Origin: Blastocatellia bacterium
GTDB lineage: Bacteria; Acidobacteriota; Blastocatellia; Pyrinomonadales; Pyrinomonadaceae
Direction of reading: 5' to 3'
DNA length: 30,842 nt
NCBI GenBank assembly: GCA_003488005.1
Contig: DNND01000013.1
Span: 28,541 to 59,382, forward strand
A model generated the notes under the pieces. That model was not told the DNA's origin, searched no databases, and saw nothing but the letters and a program-made list of their open reading frames with translations. Below, piece by piece: positions 14,994 through 24,202 of this stretch; position 1 is the first letter of the stretch; each line of letters begins with the position of its first letter. The translations under genes and the position numbers were made by a program.

Positions 14994-16025
14994 TTGCCTT
15001 ATTCGTCCTCGGAAAAACTCGGTCTCAATCTGGTAGCGCTGGGCGGCGGCACCGGCCTCTCGACACTGCTCGCCGGCTTAAAGCGTCTGGTGGCTGAGCG
15101 CGATTCTTCGGAGTATTGGATTGAGAACTTATCAGCGATTGTTACGGTTTCGGACGATGGCGGCAGCTCGGGTCGTTTGCGCGACGAGCTGCAGATGCTG
15201 CCGCCGGGTGACATTCGCAACTGCATGATTGCGCTTTCCGAAGATTCCACTTTGCTGTCGCGCCTCTTCCGTCATCGCTTTCGCGGCACCGGTGAACTTG
15301 GCGGTCACAGTTTTGGAAATCTGTTTCTTGCTGCACTTACGGAAGTTACCGGAGATTTCACCGAAGCCGTTCGCCTTTCGTCGGAAGTGTTGGCGAGCAA
15401 AGGCCACATCTTCCCATCAACTATCAGCGACGTTCGTTTGGTTGCGGAATTGGACGATGGCAGCGTCGTTTTGGGCGAAACTCAAATATCTGCTTCGCGT
15501 GTGCCGATCCGGCGTCTTCGCCTGGAACCGGAACAATGCCTACCGTTGCCTCAGGCGTTGAAAGCGATTCGCGCCGCAAACGTGATTACGCTGGGTCCAG
15601 GCTCGCTTTACACCAGCATCCTGCCAAACCTGCTGGTCGCGCGCGTGTCCCAGGCCATCGGTGAAAGTGGCGCCACGAAGATTTTTATTTGCAACCTGAT
15701 GACGCAGCCCGGCGAAACCGACAACTACTCCGCGCGGGAACACCTTAAGACGATTAGGCGATACGCTCCTGAGATTCAATTTGATTATGTGGTAGTCAAC
15801 GATCGCCGTATTACCGTCGATCAAGCCGCGCGTTACGCACAGGAAGGTGCGCAGCAAATTGGGATTGATGATGATTCGCTGGAAGGAGCGCTCGATCAGT
15901 CGACCCAGATCATCCGCGCACATCTACTCGAAGAAGGTGAAAAGGTGAGGCACGACTCTACACTGCTGGCTAGCGTCGTGATGTCCTGTCAACAACAAGC
16001 TGCTTCACGCCCGGTACCCGCGTAA
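14994..16025 (+). CDS. yvcK: YvcK/GlmR-family UDP-sugar-binding regulator (CofD-like fold)
   Basis: The product has the family motifs NLVALGGGTGLSTLLAGLK, VTVSDDGGSSGRLRDEL, PGDIRNCMIALS, GHSFGNLFL and GPGSLYTSILPNLL. I choose TTG at 14994 (343 residues): GGAGGAG at 14981-14987 sits 6 bases before it. The ATG at 14976, in the same frame, precedes this site and would encode it as Leu-Glu-Glu. YvcK proteins were first called gluconeogenesis factors; in Firmicutes the protein binds UDP-GlcNAc and stimulates GlmS. Here glmU starts 4 bases after its stop and glmS follows, so the same role is likely. Confidence 0.92.
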   Translation: MPYSSSEKLGLNLVALGGGTGLSTLLAGLKRLVAERDSSEYWIENLSAIVTVSDDGGSSGRLRDELQMLPPGDIRNCMIALSEDSTLLSRLFRHRFRGTGELGGHSFGNLFLAALTEVTGDFTEAVRLSSEVLASKGHIFPSTISDVRLVAELDDGSVVLGETQISASRVPIRRLRLEPEQCLPLPQALKAIRAANVITLGPGSLYTSILPNLLVARVSQAIGESGATKIFICNLMTQPGETDNYSAREHLKTIRRYAPEIQFDYVVVNDRRITVDQAARYAQEGAQQIGIDDDSLEGALDQSTQIIRAHLLEEGEKVRHDSTLLASVVMSCQQQAASRPVPA

Positions 16026-16029
16026 TCGA

Positions 16030-17442
16030 ATGGAAAAACAGCCGCTCCCGCAGTCGCGCCAAACGCCTCAATCGCTGGACATACTCATTCTCGCCGCCGG
16101 TCTCGGTACGCGAATGAAATCGAAGCGTGCGAAAGTGCTGCACGAACTTGGCGGCTCTCCGCTAATCGCTTACGTCTGCCGCACGGCGCAATCTCTTAGT
16201 CCTGACAAAATTTTCGTTGTCGTCGGCCACCAGGCCGACGAAGTGATGAAAGCGGTAGCAGCAGAAGTCGGAACGCTGGCTGAATTTGTCACGCAGAAGC
16301 AGCAACGCGGGACAGCAGATGCGGTTACCTCGGCGCGCCCGCAACTCGAAAATCGCAATTCACTGCTTGTGATTCTGTCCGGCGACGTGCCGTTATTGAA
16401 ACCAGAAACGCTTGAACGCTTCATCGATGAGCATCGGTCCAGCGGTGCAGCATGTTCCATTCTGAGCGTGCGGTTGGAAAACCCAACTGGCTACGGCCGC
16501 ATCGTCAGAGATTCAAATGACGGGTTCGGCCGGATAGTCGAACAGCGCGATGCGACCGACGAAGAACGCAAGATCAGGGAAATTAACTCGGGAATCTATT
16601 GCTTCGACAGCGCCAAATTGTTGGCAGCACTCGATCGCGTCAAGCCGGCTAATGACCAGGGCGAATTTTACTTAACCGACGTCGCTGAGATCCTTATGAA
16701 ACAAGGCGAGAAAGTGAACGTCCATCTGCATGGCGACGCGCGAGAAGTTTCCGGTATCAACACGCGGGCGGAACTGGCGGAGTTTGAAAATCTACTTCGC
16801 CGCAACACCGTTCGCAAATTAATGTTGGAAGCCGGGGTAACCTTTCTCGATCCGTCGCGCGCGTACATCAGCGCCGCTGCCAGGCTGGGTCAGGATTGCG
16901 TTATCTACCCGGACGTTGCGATTGAAGGTGATACAGAGATTGGCGAGGGTTGCGAGATTCACTCCGGCGCGAGAATCATCAATTCCCGGCTGGGTAACAA
17001 CGTGGTGATAAAAGACCATTGCGTAATCGTCGATTCCACGATTGAGTCAAACTGTGCAGTCGGGCCTTTTGCACATCTGCGCATGAACACAACGATTGCG
17101 GAAGGCGCGGTGGTCGGTAACTTTGTCGAAGTAAAGAAATCGCGCCTTGGTCGCGGATCAAAGTCGATGCATCTGACTTATCTCGGCGATGCGACCATTG
17201 GCGAAAAGACTAATATCGGCGCTGGTACGATCACTTGTAACTACGACGGCAGGGATAAGCATCCAACCGTCATCGAAGACAATGTGCGCATTGGATCCGA
17301 CACCATGCTGGTGGCGCCGGTAACGGTAGGCAGCGGTTCGGTTACTGCTGCGGGCTCAGTTGTTACCAAAGATGTGCCGCCAGACACGCTTGTCGCCGGT
17401 GTGCCGGCAGTCATCAAGAAAAAACTGAAGAGAGAAAAGTGA
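16030..17442 (+). CDS. glmU: Bifunctional GlmU: glucosamine-1-P acetyltransferase and GlcNAc-1-P uridyltransferase
   Basis: The 470-residue product has the N-terminal pyrophosphorylase domain (ILILAAGLGTRMKSKRAKVLHELGG, QRGTADAV, LSGDVPLL, REINSGIYCF) and, from about residue 265, a left-handed beta-helix acetyltransferase domain with hexapeptide repeats ending LTYLGDATIGEKTNIGAGTITCNYDG and VGSGSVTAAGSVVTKDVP. It makes UDP-GlcNAc for peptidoglycan and surface glycans. Length is typical. It begins 4 bases after yvcK, so coupled expression is likely. Confidence 0.97.
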   Translation: MEKQPLPQSRQTPQSLDILILAAGLGTRMKSKRAKVLHELGGSPLIAYVCRTAQSLSPDKIFVVVGHQADEVMKAVAAEVGTLAEFVTQKQQRGTADAVTSARPQLENRNSLLVILSGDVPLLKPETLERFIDEHRSSGAACSILSVRLENPTGYGRIVRDSNDGFGRIVEQRDATDEERKIREINSGIYCFDSAKLLAALDRVKPANDQGEFYLTDVAEILMKQGEKVNVHLHGDAREVSGINTRAELAEFENLLRRNTVRKLMLEAGVTFLDPSRAYISAAARLGQDCVIYPDVAIEGDTEIGEGCEIHSGARIINSRLGNNVVIKDHCVIVDSTIESNCAVGPFAHLRMNTTIAEGAVVGNFVEVKKSRLGRGSKSMHLTYLGDATIGEKTNIGAGTITCNYDGRDKHPTVIEDNVRIGSDTMLVAPVTVGSGSVTAAGSVVTKDVPPDTLVAGVPAVIKKKLKREK

Positions 17443-17451
17443 AGAAAGAAA

Positions 17452-17530
17452 GTGCTGAGTTACTGAGTGAAAGCGAGAAATTTAGGTCTAACTCATTGCT
17501 CAGCACTCGGCACTCAGTACTCAGCACTCA
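17452..17530. repeat. Short-word (7-base) inverted repeat between glmU and glmS
   Basis: The left arm GTGCTGAGTTACTGAGTGA (17452-17470) is the near reverse complement of the right arm, which is a run of 7-base units CACTCGG, CACTCAG, TACTCAG, CACTCAT (about 17505-17530). It fills most of the 112-base gap between glmU and glmS and could fold in the mRNA. Confidence 0.8.
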
Positions 17531-17554
17531 TTACTTTTTAATTAAGGAAACCAT

Positions 17555-19417
17555 ATGTGCGGAATTGTTGGATACGTTGGAAACAAACAAGTAGTGCCCT
17601 TGATCATTGAGGGGCTGCGCAAGCTGGAATATCGTGGCTACGATTCGGCGGGCATCGCGGTCGTCAACGAGCATCACGATTTGGAAATACGCCGGGCCGA
17701 AGGCAAACTTCGCAATCTTGAGGAAACCATCCGTCTAAGTCCGCTCGATGGCACGTACGGTATTGGTCATACGCGCTGGGCCACTCACGGCCGGCCTACC
17801 GAAGAAAACGCGCACCCGCATCGCGATTGCACCGGCCGGGTCGTCGTGGTCCACAACGGCATCATCGAAAACTATCTGCAACTGAAAGAGCGTCTGCGCA
17901 AAACCGATCACCAGTTCGTTACTGAAACCGATACGGAAATCATCGCCCACCTGATCGAAGAGTATCTGAAAGAGGATCACAACTTCGAAAACGCCGTGCG
18001 CCGCGCCATGCTGGATTTGAGAGGCATCTTCGCCCTGTCGATTATTAACGCGGACGAGCCGGACACGATCATCGCTGTTCGTCAGGGTCCGCCGGTTGTC
18101 ATTGGTTTGGGTGATGGCGAATTTTTTGTTGCTTCCGATATTCCGCCAATTCTACAACACACGCGGGACGTCTTTTTTCTCGGCGATGGCGAGATGGCGA
18201 TCCTCACCAGGGACGCCGTCAGGGTTACTGATTTCGAAGGCAATTCGGTCCAGCCGGCCATCCAACGCATCACCTGGGATCCGATCATGGCGGAAAAGGG
18301 CGGCTTCAAACATTTCATGCTCAAAGAAATTTACGAGCAGCCGCGATCGGTTCGGGACACGGTGCAGGGCCGCATTTCTTTGGACACCGGCCGCGTTTTT
18401 CTCGATGAGATGAAGAACATCAGCGAGGCTGACTTCAAAAAGTTTACCTCGATCAAGATTGCCGCCTGCGGCACTTCCTGGCATGCAGGCCTGGCGGGCA
18501 AGTACATGATCGAGCAGCTTGCGCGCATTCCGGTCGAAGTTGACTACGCTTCTGAATTTCGTTATCGCGATCCGGTAATGGACGAGAACACGCTGATGCT
18601 GGTCATCTCTCAATCCGGCGAAACAGCGGACACGATTGCTGCCTTAAGAGAGGCGAAAGAGCTTGGCAGTAAAGTGCTGGCGATCTGCAACGTGTTTGGT
18701 TCAATGATCACGCGCGAAGCCGACGGCACAGTCCTTACTCACGCCGGCCCGGAAATCGGAGTTGCTTCTACCAAGGCGTTCACCTGCCAGATGGTCGCGC
18801 TATATTTGCTTGGGCTTTACCTGGGAAACATTCGCGGCACGTTATCGGCTGACGAAGCAAAACACCATGCGCAGCAACTGGCCGAGTTGCCAGTCAAGCT
18901 CGAACATCTACTGAATGAATCGGACGACATTGAAGAACTTTCAAAAGAATTCTTTCGCGTCACGGATTTTCTTTATCTGGGCCGCGGCATAAATTTTCCG
19001 GTGGCATTGGAAGGTGCTTTAAAGCTTAAGGAGATTTCGTACATTCACGCGGAAGGCTATCCGGCCGGTGAGATGAAGCATGGTCCAAACGCGTTAATCG
19101 ACGAGCGCCTGCCGGTGATGTTCATCAACACACGCGAAGACGGCAACCGCTCGTCGGAACTGCGTTATGAAAAAACGCATTCAAACATTGTTGAGGTTAA
19201 AGCGCGAGAAGGGATTGTGATTTCAGTGCTGACCGAAGGCGATACGATGTCTTCCGTCGTCTCGGATTACGTCATCAGCATTCCGCCAGCCAGCGATCTG
19301 CTGGGTCCGATTCTCTCAATCATTCCGCTACAACTGCTTGCCTATCACATTGCCGTGCGCCGCGGCTGCGACGTTGACCAACCTCGCAACCTGGCCAAGT
19401 CAGTTACGGTTGAGTAG
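17555..19417 (+). CDS. glmS: Glutamine-fructose-6-phosphate aminotransferase GlmS
   Basis: The 620-residue product begins with the Cys nucleophile (MCGIVGYVG) of the glutaminase domain, with KLEYRGYDSAGI, GIGHTRWATHG and VHNGIIENY. Two SIS isomerase domains follow (CGTSWHAGLAGKYMIE, SQSGETADTIAAL, STKAFTCQMVALYLL; then GRGINFPVALEGALKLKEISY) and it ends PRNLAKSVTVE. It makes glucosamine-6-P, the first committed step of UDP-GlcNAc synthesis. An AAGGA site is suitably placed before ATG 17555. I see no glmS ribozyme features upstream; the gap is a word repeat instead. Confidence 0.98.
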   Translation: MCGIVGYVGNKQVVPLIIEGLRKLEYRGYDSAGIAVVNEHHDLEIRRAEGKLRNLEETIRLSPLDGTYGIGHTRWATHGRPTEENAHPHRDCTGRVVVVHNGIIENYLQLKERLRKTDHQFVTETDTEIIAHLIEEYLKEDHNFENAVRRAMLDLRGIFALSIINADEPDTIIAVRQGPPVVIGLGDGEFFVASDIPPILQHTRDVFFLGDGEMAILTRDAVRVTDFEGNSVQPAIQRITWDPIMAEKGGFKHFMLKEIYEQPRSVRDTVQGRISLDTGRVFLDEMKNISEADFKKFTSIKIAACGTSWHAGLAGKYMIEQLARIPVEVDYASEFRYRDPVMDENTLMLVISQSGETADTIAALREAKELGSKVLAICNVFGSMITREADGTVLTHAGPEIGVASTKAFTCQMVALYLLGLYLGNIRGTLSADEAKHHAQQLAELPVKLEHLLNESDDIEELSKEFFRVTDFLYLGRGINFPVALEGALKLKEISYIHAEGYPAGEMKHGPNALIDERLPVMFINTREDGNRSSELRYEKTHSNIVEVKAREGIVISVLTEGDTMSSVVSDYVISIPPASDLLGPILSIIPLQLLAYHIAVRRGCDVDQPRNLAKSVTVE

Positions 19418-19429
19418 CAGCTGCCAGAC

Positions 19430-20515
19430 CTATTTCGCGCGCGCTTCCCTTTCGAGCAGCTTCTTCTTACGGTCCAGGCCCCAACGATAACCGCCGAGAC
19501 TCTTGTCTTCACGAATCACGCGATGGCAAGGAATGACCAGCGCCACTGGGTTGCTGGCACAAGCGCGCGCGACTGCGCGTACAGCTTTTTCCTGGCCGAT
19601 GCCTTTTGCCACTTCTGAATATGAATAGGTTTTCCCGGCGGGGATTTTTTGTAGCTGTTCCCACACCTGTCGTTGAAACGCGGTTGCACGAATATCGAGA
19701 GGCAGATCGATGCGCGGAGTCTTGTCGTTCAAATGATCCACAACAGCGTTGAGCGCCGGTTGCAGGCGACTCTCATCCAAACGAATCTCGGCCGCGAAGA
19801 ATTCCCGTTGTAGTTCTGTCGTGAGTTGTTCATCGGAATCACCCAACCTGACAGAACAAACGCCCTTGTCGGTTGCCGCAACCAGCAAACGCCCCAGCGG
19901 ACTGTCGCCAATTGCAAAATGAATCACGGCGCCACGTCCGCCTTTGCCGTACGTCGCCGGTGTCATGCCCAACTGCGAAGGCGCAAGTTCGTACAAGCGA
20001 CTGCTGGAGCCAAAGCCTGCATCGTAAATCGCGCCGGTAATTTTCTCGCCAGCCTGCACACTCTGCTTGAATTTGTTGACCCTTCGTGTCTCGGCATATT
20101 CGCTCGGCGACATTCCCATAATGCTCTTGAACGTTCGCTGCAAGTGAAACGAGCTGACACCAACCTGTTCGCTCAATGCCGCAAGCGTTATCGACTCCCC
20201 ATCACTGGTTTCAATCAAACGACAAACCTGCTGCACCATTTCTATTTGCGGATCTGTTGTTCGTACATCTTCGGGATGACAGCGAAGGCAGGCGCGAAAT
20301 CCTGCGCTCTCAGCGGCCGCAGGCAACGCGAAGAATGAAACATTTTCACGCTTCGGTCGTCGTGAGGGACAAGACGGCCGGCAATAGATGCCAGTCGAAC
20401 TGACTGCGAATACGAACTGGCCATCAAACCCACGATCTTTCGACATCACGGCGTTCCAGAAATCATCCTGGTTGTCGGAGAACATACTCATTTGCTCATT
20501 CAACACAGCGCTCAT
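19430..20515 (-). CDS. ada: Bifunctional Ada: methylphosphotriester sensor/activator and O6-methylguanine methyltransferase
   Basis: The 361-residue product has the zinc-bound N-terminal Ada domain with C45, C49, C76 and C79 (same 4/27/3 spacing as E. coli Ada; GIYCRPSCPSRRP, CLRC), an AraC-type DNA-binding domain (about 95-185, with SSFHLQRTFKSIMGMSPSEY) and a C-terminal methyltransferase with the PCHRV nucleophile Cys330. Methylation of the first zinc cysteine turns Ada into an activator of alkylation repair genes. A GGAGGTG site lies 6 bases before the ATG at 20515. It converges with glmS (12-base gap). Confidence 0.96.
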   Translation of the reverse strand: MSAVLNEQMSMFSDNQDDFWNAVMSKDRGFDGQFVFAVSSTGIYCRPSCPSRRPKRENVSFFALPAAAESAGFRACLRCHPEDVRTTDPQIEMVQQVCRLIETSDGESITLAALSEQVGVSSFHLQRTFKSIMGMSPSEYAETRRVNKFKQSVQAGEKITGAIYDAGFGSSSRLYELAPSQLGMTPATYGKGGRGAVIHFAIGDSPLGRLLVAATDKGVCSVRLGDSDEQLTTELQREFFAAEIRLDESRLQPALNAVVDHLNDKTPRIDLPLDIRATAFQRQVWEQLQKIPAGKTYSYSEVAKGIGQEKAVRAVARACASNPVALVIPCHRVIREDKSLGGYRWGLDRKKKLLEREARAK

Positions 20516-20607
20516 CTTAACACCTCCGCAGACTTCGGTTCATTTCTCACAACGCCGATATTAGCGAGCAAAGGCAAACGAATCTATCCGATTCTTGCGG
20601 TCAAACT

Positions 20608-20705
20608 AATCCGCAGATTACGTCGATTACACAGATTATCTAGAAACGTAAAGCATTGTTCTTCCTCTAAGCAGAATCTGCGAAATCGGTGTAATCTGCG
20701 GATTC
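20608..20705. repeat. Inverted pair of 9-base word repeats between ada and pcrA
   Basis: The left arm (20608-20640) is built of GATTACGTC, GATTACACA, GATTATCTA; the right arm (20672-20705) is the matching reverse complement, AATCTGCG, AAATCGGTG, TAATCTGCG. They flank a 30-base centre and lie in the divergent control region of ada and the helicase gene. The same style of element occurs elsewhere in the window with other words. Confidence 0.8.
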
Positions 20706-20777
20706 AATCTTTTCTCTTGCACGTTTTGTCCGCACGAATTCATATGGTTAAATGAAATATCAATCGACTCGACAGTA

Positions 20778-23243
20778 ATGACTGATTTTCTTTCTTCCTT
20801 AAACCCCGAACAACAGATCGCTGTCCAGCATACTGAAGGGCCGCTGCTGATTCTTGCCGGCGCCGGTTCGGGCAAAACTCGCGTCATTGCGCACCGCATT
20901 GCCTATCTCATCGCAGAAAAAGGCGTGGCCCCATGGAATATTCTGGCAGTTACTTTCACTAACAAAGCGGCGGAGGAGATGCGTTTGCGCGTCCAGCGTC
21001 TGCTGCGCGATCAGCAGCTTTCCAGCGCTCCGCTTGTTTCCACGTTTCACAGTTTGTGCGTGCGCATTCTGCGACAGGACATCGAGAAACTAAACGACAA
21101 GTACACTCGCACTTTCACGATTTACGATCAGGACGATTCACAGCGGCTGATTAAAAACTGCATTAAAGATTTGGGTTACGACGAAAAGCACCTCGGCGTG
21201 CGCGCGACGCAATCCGCTATTAGTTCAGCAAAGAATCGCGGAGAAGACGTTGACGCATTCGCGGCCCGCGCCGATTACGTCGATGAACGCCGCGCCGTCA
21301 TGGCCCGCGTTTACAAGTTGTACGAAGAACGACTGCACGCCAACAACGCGCTGGATTTTGACGACCTGATGATCAAGGCCGTGCGGTTGCTGCGCGAGGT
21401 TCCCGAGGTACGCGAGAAATACAATAACAAGTTCAAATACATTTTGGTGGATGAATACCAGGACACAAACTCGCTTCAGTTTGCTTTGATTAGCTTGCTA
21501 ACTGAAAAGCAGCAAAACATCGCGGTGGTCGGCGACGAGGACCAATCGATTTACAAATGGCGCGGCGCGGACATCACCAACATTCTCAACTTCGAAAAAC
21601 ATTTCGCAAACACCAAGACCATTCGACTTGAACAAAACTACCGGTCGACCCAAACGATTCTCGATGTTGCCGGAGCGGTGGTGAAGCACAACGTCGAGCG
21701 CAAGGGAAAAAACCTCTGGACCTCGAACCCAAAAGGCGAACGCGTTCGCTATTACCAGGCTTTCGATGCTGACGCAGAAGCGCGCTGGGTGGCGTCTAAG
21801 ATCGTCGAACATCGCCGCGAGCAATACGATATTCGTGCCGCGGTGTTGTACCGAACAAATTCTCAGTCGCGTGTTTTTGAAGAAGCGATGCGCCGCACGG
21901 GCCTGGCTTACAACATCGTGGGCGGCTTTTCATTTTACGAGCGCATGGAAGTACGCGACATCATTGCCTATTTGAAACTGGCTTTGAATCCGAACGACTC
22001 GATCGCGCTGCAACGAGTTATCAATAGCCCACCGCGCGGCATCGGCAAACAAACTGTCGAAGAACTGGCGCGGCGTGCTAACGACTTTGGTTTGACACTC
22101 TGGGACACGATTAAGTTGGCGATTGAAAAGCCAGATGGTTTGAGCATGCGCGCGATCACGGCGTTGCGAGGCTTTCGTCGAATCATCCTGAAGCTTGGCG
22201 AAATGGCAGGCATGGAAACGGAACGGGGCGAAACGGAGACGGGGAGACAGGGAGAGGATGCGGTTTCCGAGTCTCCGCTCCGCCCCCTCGCCCTGTCTCC
22301 TGAGTCGCTGGTTTCCGACATCGTCAAGGCCGCCATCCTTGACACCGGTTACGAGTACGCGCTCAAGGGCGAAAAAAGTGACGAAGCAGAAGCGCGTTTG
22401 GAAAACTTGCAGGAGTTGGTCAACGCGGCGGTCGATTATGACGATAACGGCATTGAAGGTTTGCGAGAGTTTATCGATCACTCGGCTTTGGTTTCCGATC
22501 AGGACCAGTACAAACGCGACGCGCCGGTAACATTGATGACGGCACACGCGGCCAAGGGTTTGGAGTTTCCCATCGTCTTCATCGCCGGTCTCGAGGATGG
22601 TTTATTTCCCCACTCGCGCTCTGCCACTGACCCGGCCGAAATGGAAGAAGAGCGCCGTCTTTGCTATGTGGCCATGACCCGCGCCGAAAAGTTTTTATAT
22701 GTTACGCACGCAATGAAGCGCCGCGTGTACGGGGAGGAACTGGCTTCCGAACCGTCGCAGTTTTTGAATGAGATGCCCTTGGAATTGATGGAAGATTTGT
22801 CGTTGGGAAAATCGTGGTTGTCGTTTGCTCGGGGTTCAACAACTATTGAATACGAACAAGGCGAATACCGGAAAGAGAAAAAGAAGTACGCCGGAAAGAC
22901 TTACGATAGCGTCGATTCCATCGCCGAATTCTTTAAGCAGCGAGCCAGCCAACTTGGTAATACCGGCGGCGGCTTTCAATCGGCAAAAGAACAACGCGAA
23001 CGTGACGCCAGGCCCCCAGTGAGAACAAGTTCGCCGCGAGTTCAAAGTCCGACACCCGACACCCAACACCCGACACCCTCTTCCGACTTCGTTCCCGGCT
23101 CTTATGTGAAGCATGCGAAGTATGGTCGCGGGCTTGTGTTGCGCCGCGAGGGCGCCGGCGATTCTCTCAAGCTCACCGTTACCTTTCCAGGCTACGGTCA
23201 AAAGAAGTTGGTGCAAAAGTACGCCGGACTCGAAAAGGCTTAA
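20778..23243 (+). CDS. pcrA: ATP-dependent DNA helicase PcrA/UvrD
   Basis: The 821-residue product has all UvrD/PcrA motifs: Q-motif LNPEQQIAV, I LAGAGSGKTRV, II ILVDEYQDTN, III VGDEDQSIYKWRGAD, V TAHAAKGLEFPIVFIAG and VI ERRLCYVAMTRAEK, and a C-terminal Tudor-like domain (VKHAKYGRGLVL...FPGYGQKKLVQKYAGL). It unwinds DNA in repair and replication. Two stretches are odd: residues about 479-511 (METERGETETGRQGED and on) and 758-767 are encoded by short-word repeats inserted in frame. The first lies in the 2B region, where UvrD proteins tolerate variation. The gene is divergent from ada. Confidence 0.96.
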   Translation: MTDFLSSLNPEQQIAVQHTEGPLLILAGAGSGKTRVIAHRIAYLIAEKGVAPWNILAVTFTNKAAEEMRLRVQRLLRDQQLSSAPLVSTFHSLCVRILRQDIEKLNDKYTRTFTIYDQDDSQRLIKNCIKDLGYDEKHLGVRATQSAISSAKNRGEDVDAFAARADYVDERRAVMARVYKLYEERLHANNALDFDDLMIKAVRLLREVPEVREKYNNKFKYILVDEYQDTNSLQFALISLLTEKQQNIAVVGDEDQSIYKWRGADITNILNFEKHFANTKTIRLEQNYRSTQTILDVAGAVVKHNVERKGKNLWTSNPKGERVRYYQAFDADAEARWVASKIVEHRREQYDIRAAVLYRTNSQSRVFEEAMRRTGLAYNIVGGFSFYERMEVRDIIAYLKLALNPNDSIALQRVINSPPRGIGKQTVEELARRANDFGLTLWDTIKLAIEKPDGLSMRAITALRGFRRIILKLGEMAGMETERGETETGRQGEDAVSESPLRPLALSPESLVSDIVKAAILDTGYEYALKGEKSDEAEARLENLQELVNAAVDYDDNGIEGLREFIDHSALVSDQDQYKRDAPVTLMTAHAAKGLEFPIVFIAGLEDGLFPHSRSATDPAEMEEERRLCYVAMTRAEKFLYVTHAMKRRVYGEELASEPSQFLNEMPLELMEDLSLGKSWLSFARGSTTIEYEQGEYRKEKKKYAGKTYDSVDSIAEFFKQRASQLGNTGGGFQSAKEQRERDARPPVRTSSPRVQSPTPDTQHPTPSSDFVPGSYVKHAKYGRGLVLRREGAGDSLKLTVTFPGYGQKKLVQKYAGLEKA
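22213..22312. repeat. Inverted 8-base word repeat inside pcrA coding sequence
   Basis: GGAGACGG, GGAGACAG, GGAGAGGA units (left arm, to 22258) and their reverse complement CCCCCTCGCCCTGTCTCC (right arm, to 22300) lie in frame within pcrA and encode about 33 low-complexity residues. It looks like the intergenic elements of this window, inserted without breaking the reading frame. Confidence 0.75.
23051..23078 (+). repeat. Tandem 7-base repeat inside pcrA coding sequence
   Basis: Four perfect-length units GACACCC, GACACCC, AACACCC, GACACCC encode a Pro/Thr/Asp linker between the helicase core and the C-terminal Tudor-like domain. A matching inverted arm is not seen nearby. Confidence 0.8.
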
Positions 23244-23436
23244 CTTTTTGCGGCCTGCTCCCCCGGCTCGCACTTACCCCGATTCGCATAGCTGTCCTAA
23301 TTTTCTTGCAAGCCGTTCAAGGCTCGCTTAACATCAGCCCGCACCTTCCATAATTGCAAAGGGGAAACCCTTTAACCTCAAAGTGCACGTTCGCCTCGAA
23401 CGAGAAACGGACTTCGTCCCGAAGGAGAAACCGACC

Positions 23437-24168
23437 ATGAAACGCTGCATGTTTTGCGTAACTATCCTACTGATTCTTGCTGTCGCCTATATACCAAATT
23501 GCACCGCGGTCGGACATAGGGCCGTGAAACGTCCCGCAGACAATTCGGTTTCACTGGAGCTCAGGTTCATGAAAAAAAGAGCCAATCCGCTGCAACGCTT
23601 TTTCTCGGTGCTCGATGGTCCAAATGGCTTTGCCACTGGTTTTCTTGTAGGCGATCAGTTGGTAATGACGGCTTATCACGCGGTGTCGGGAAATCTCAGC
23701 GCTTCAAAGAAAGTGCAGTTGGGATTCGCGCCGAACGACGAATTGGAAGTTGAAGTCTACGTGCAAGGCTGCCAGGCGAGCGTTATCAAGTTTGATGAAG
23801 ATGCAGATTTAGCGCTGCTGCAAATTTGTCAGAGGCAAAAGAATGCGCAAGCGCCGGCATTCCAGTCGAGTTTAAGTAAAGACGAGAAACTGTTTGTGAT
23901 TGCGCGGCCGCATGGCAACAAGCTGATGAGAAAAGGCGTCTTTTTCGGACCGGTGGAATTGCGCGGCCAGCAATACAACCTGGCGACAATCGAAGCGCGC
24001 GATGGTTATTCGGGCAGTCCGGTTTACAATCAACGCGAGGAAATTGTCGGGGTGTTCAGCGGTTATGATCCGCGCCAAAAACTGGCGGTCATCAGTCCGG
24101 GCTTAAGAGCACAGAAGTTGCTGGATGATTATGTCGCCGGCCCAAAGCCTAACGTGGAAAAACCCTAG
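23437..24168 (+). CDS. Exported trypsin-like serine protease
   Basis: I start at ATG 23437, which has GGAG 9 bases upstream; the frame can extend upstream to 23383. The 243-residue product begins with a hydrophobic signal (MKRCMFCVTILLILAVAYIP). The chymotrypsin-type triad is visible: H81 in VMTAYHAV, D124 in DADLALL and S192 in GYSGSPV. The GxSGSP form and the FLVGDQLVMTA start resemble HtrA/DegP-like and Acidobacterial serine peptidases, but no PDZ domain follows. It probably acts outside the inner membrane; targets are unknown. The next gene starts soon after. Confidence 0.88.
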   Translation: MKRCMFCVTILLILAVAYIPNCTAVGHRAVKRPADNSVSLELRFMKKRANPLQRFFSVLDGPNGFATGFLVGDQLVMTAYHAVSGNLSASKKVQLGFAPNDELEVEVYVQGCQASVIKFDEDADLALLQICQRQKNAQAPAFQSSLSKDEKLFVIARPHGNKLMRKGVFFGPVELRGQQYNLATIEARDGYSGSPVYNQREEIVGVFSGYDPRQKLAVISPGLRAQKLLDDYVAGPKPNVEKP

Positions 24169-24202
24169 CTCCGAAAATAGATCAGCACACCCGGGGGTTA
24201 AT

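Noticed and set aside
17443..17554. glmS ribozyme upstream of glmS
   Set aside because: The gap is only 112 bases and mostly made of a 7-base word repeat; the known ribozyme core is not visible.
22213..23078. CRISPR array or frameshift in pcrA
   Set aside because: Units are 7-8 bases with no spacers, and the helicase motifs V and VI follow in frame, so neither an array nor a broken gene is present.
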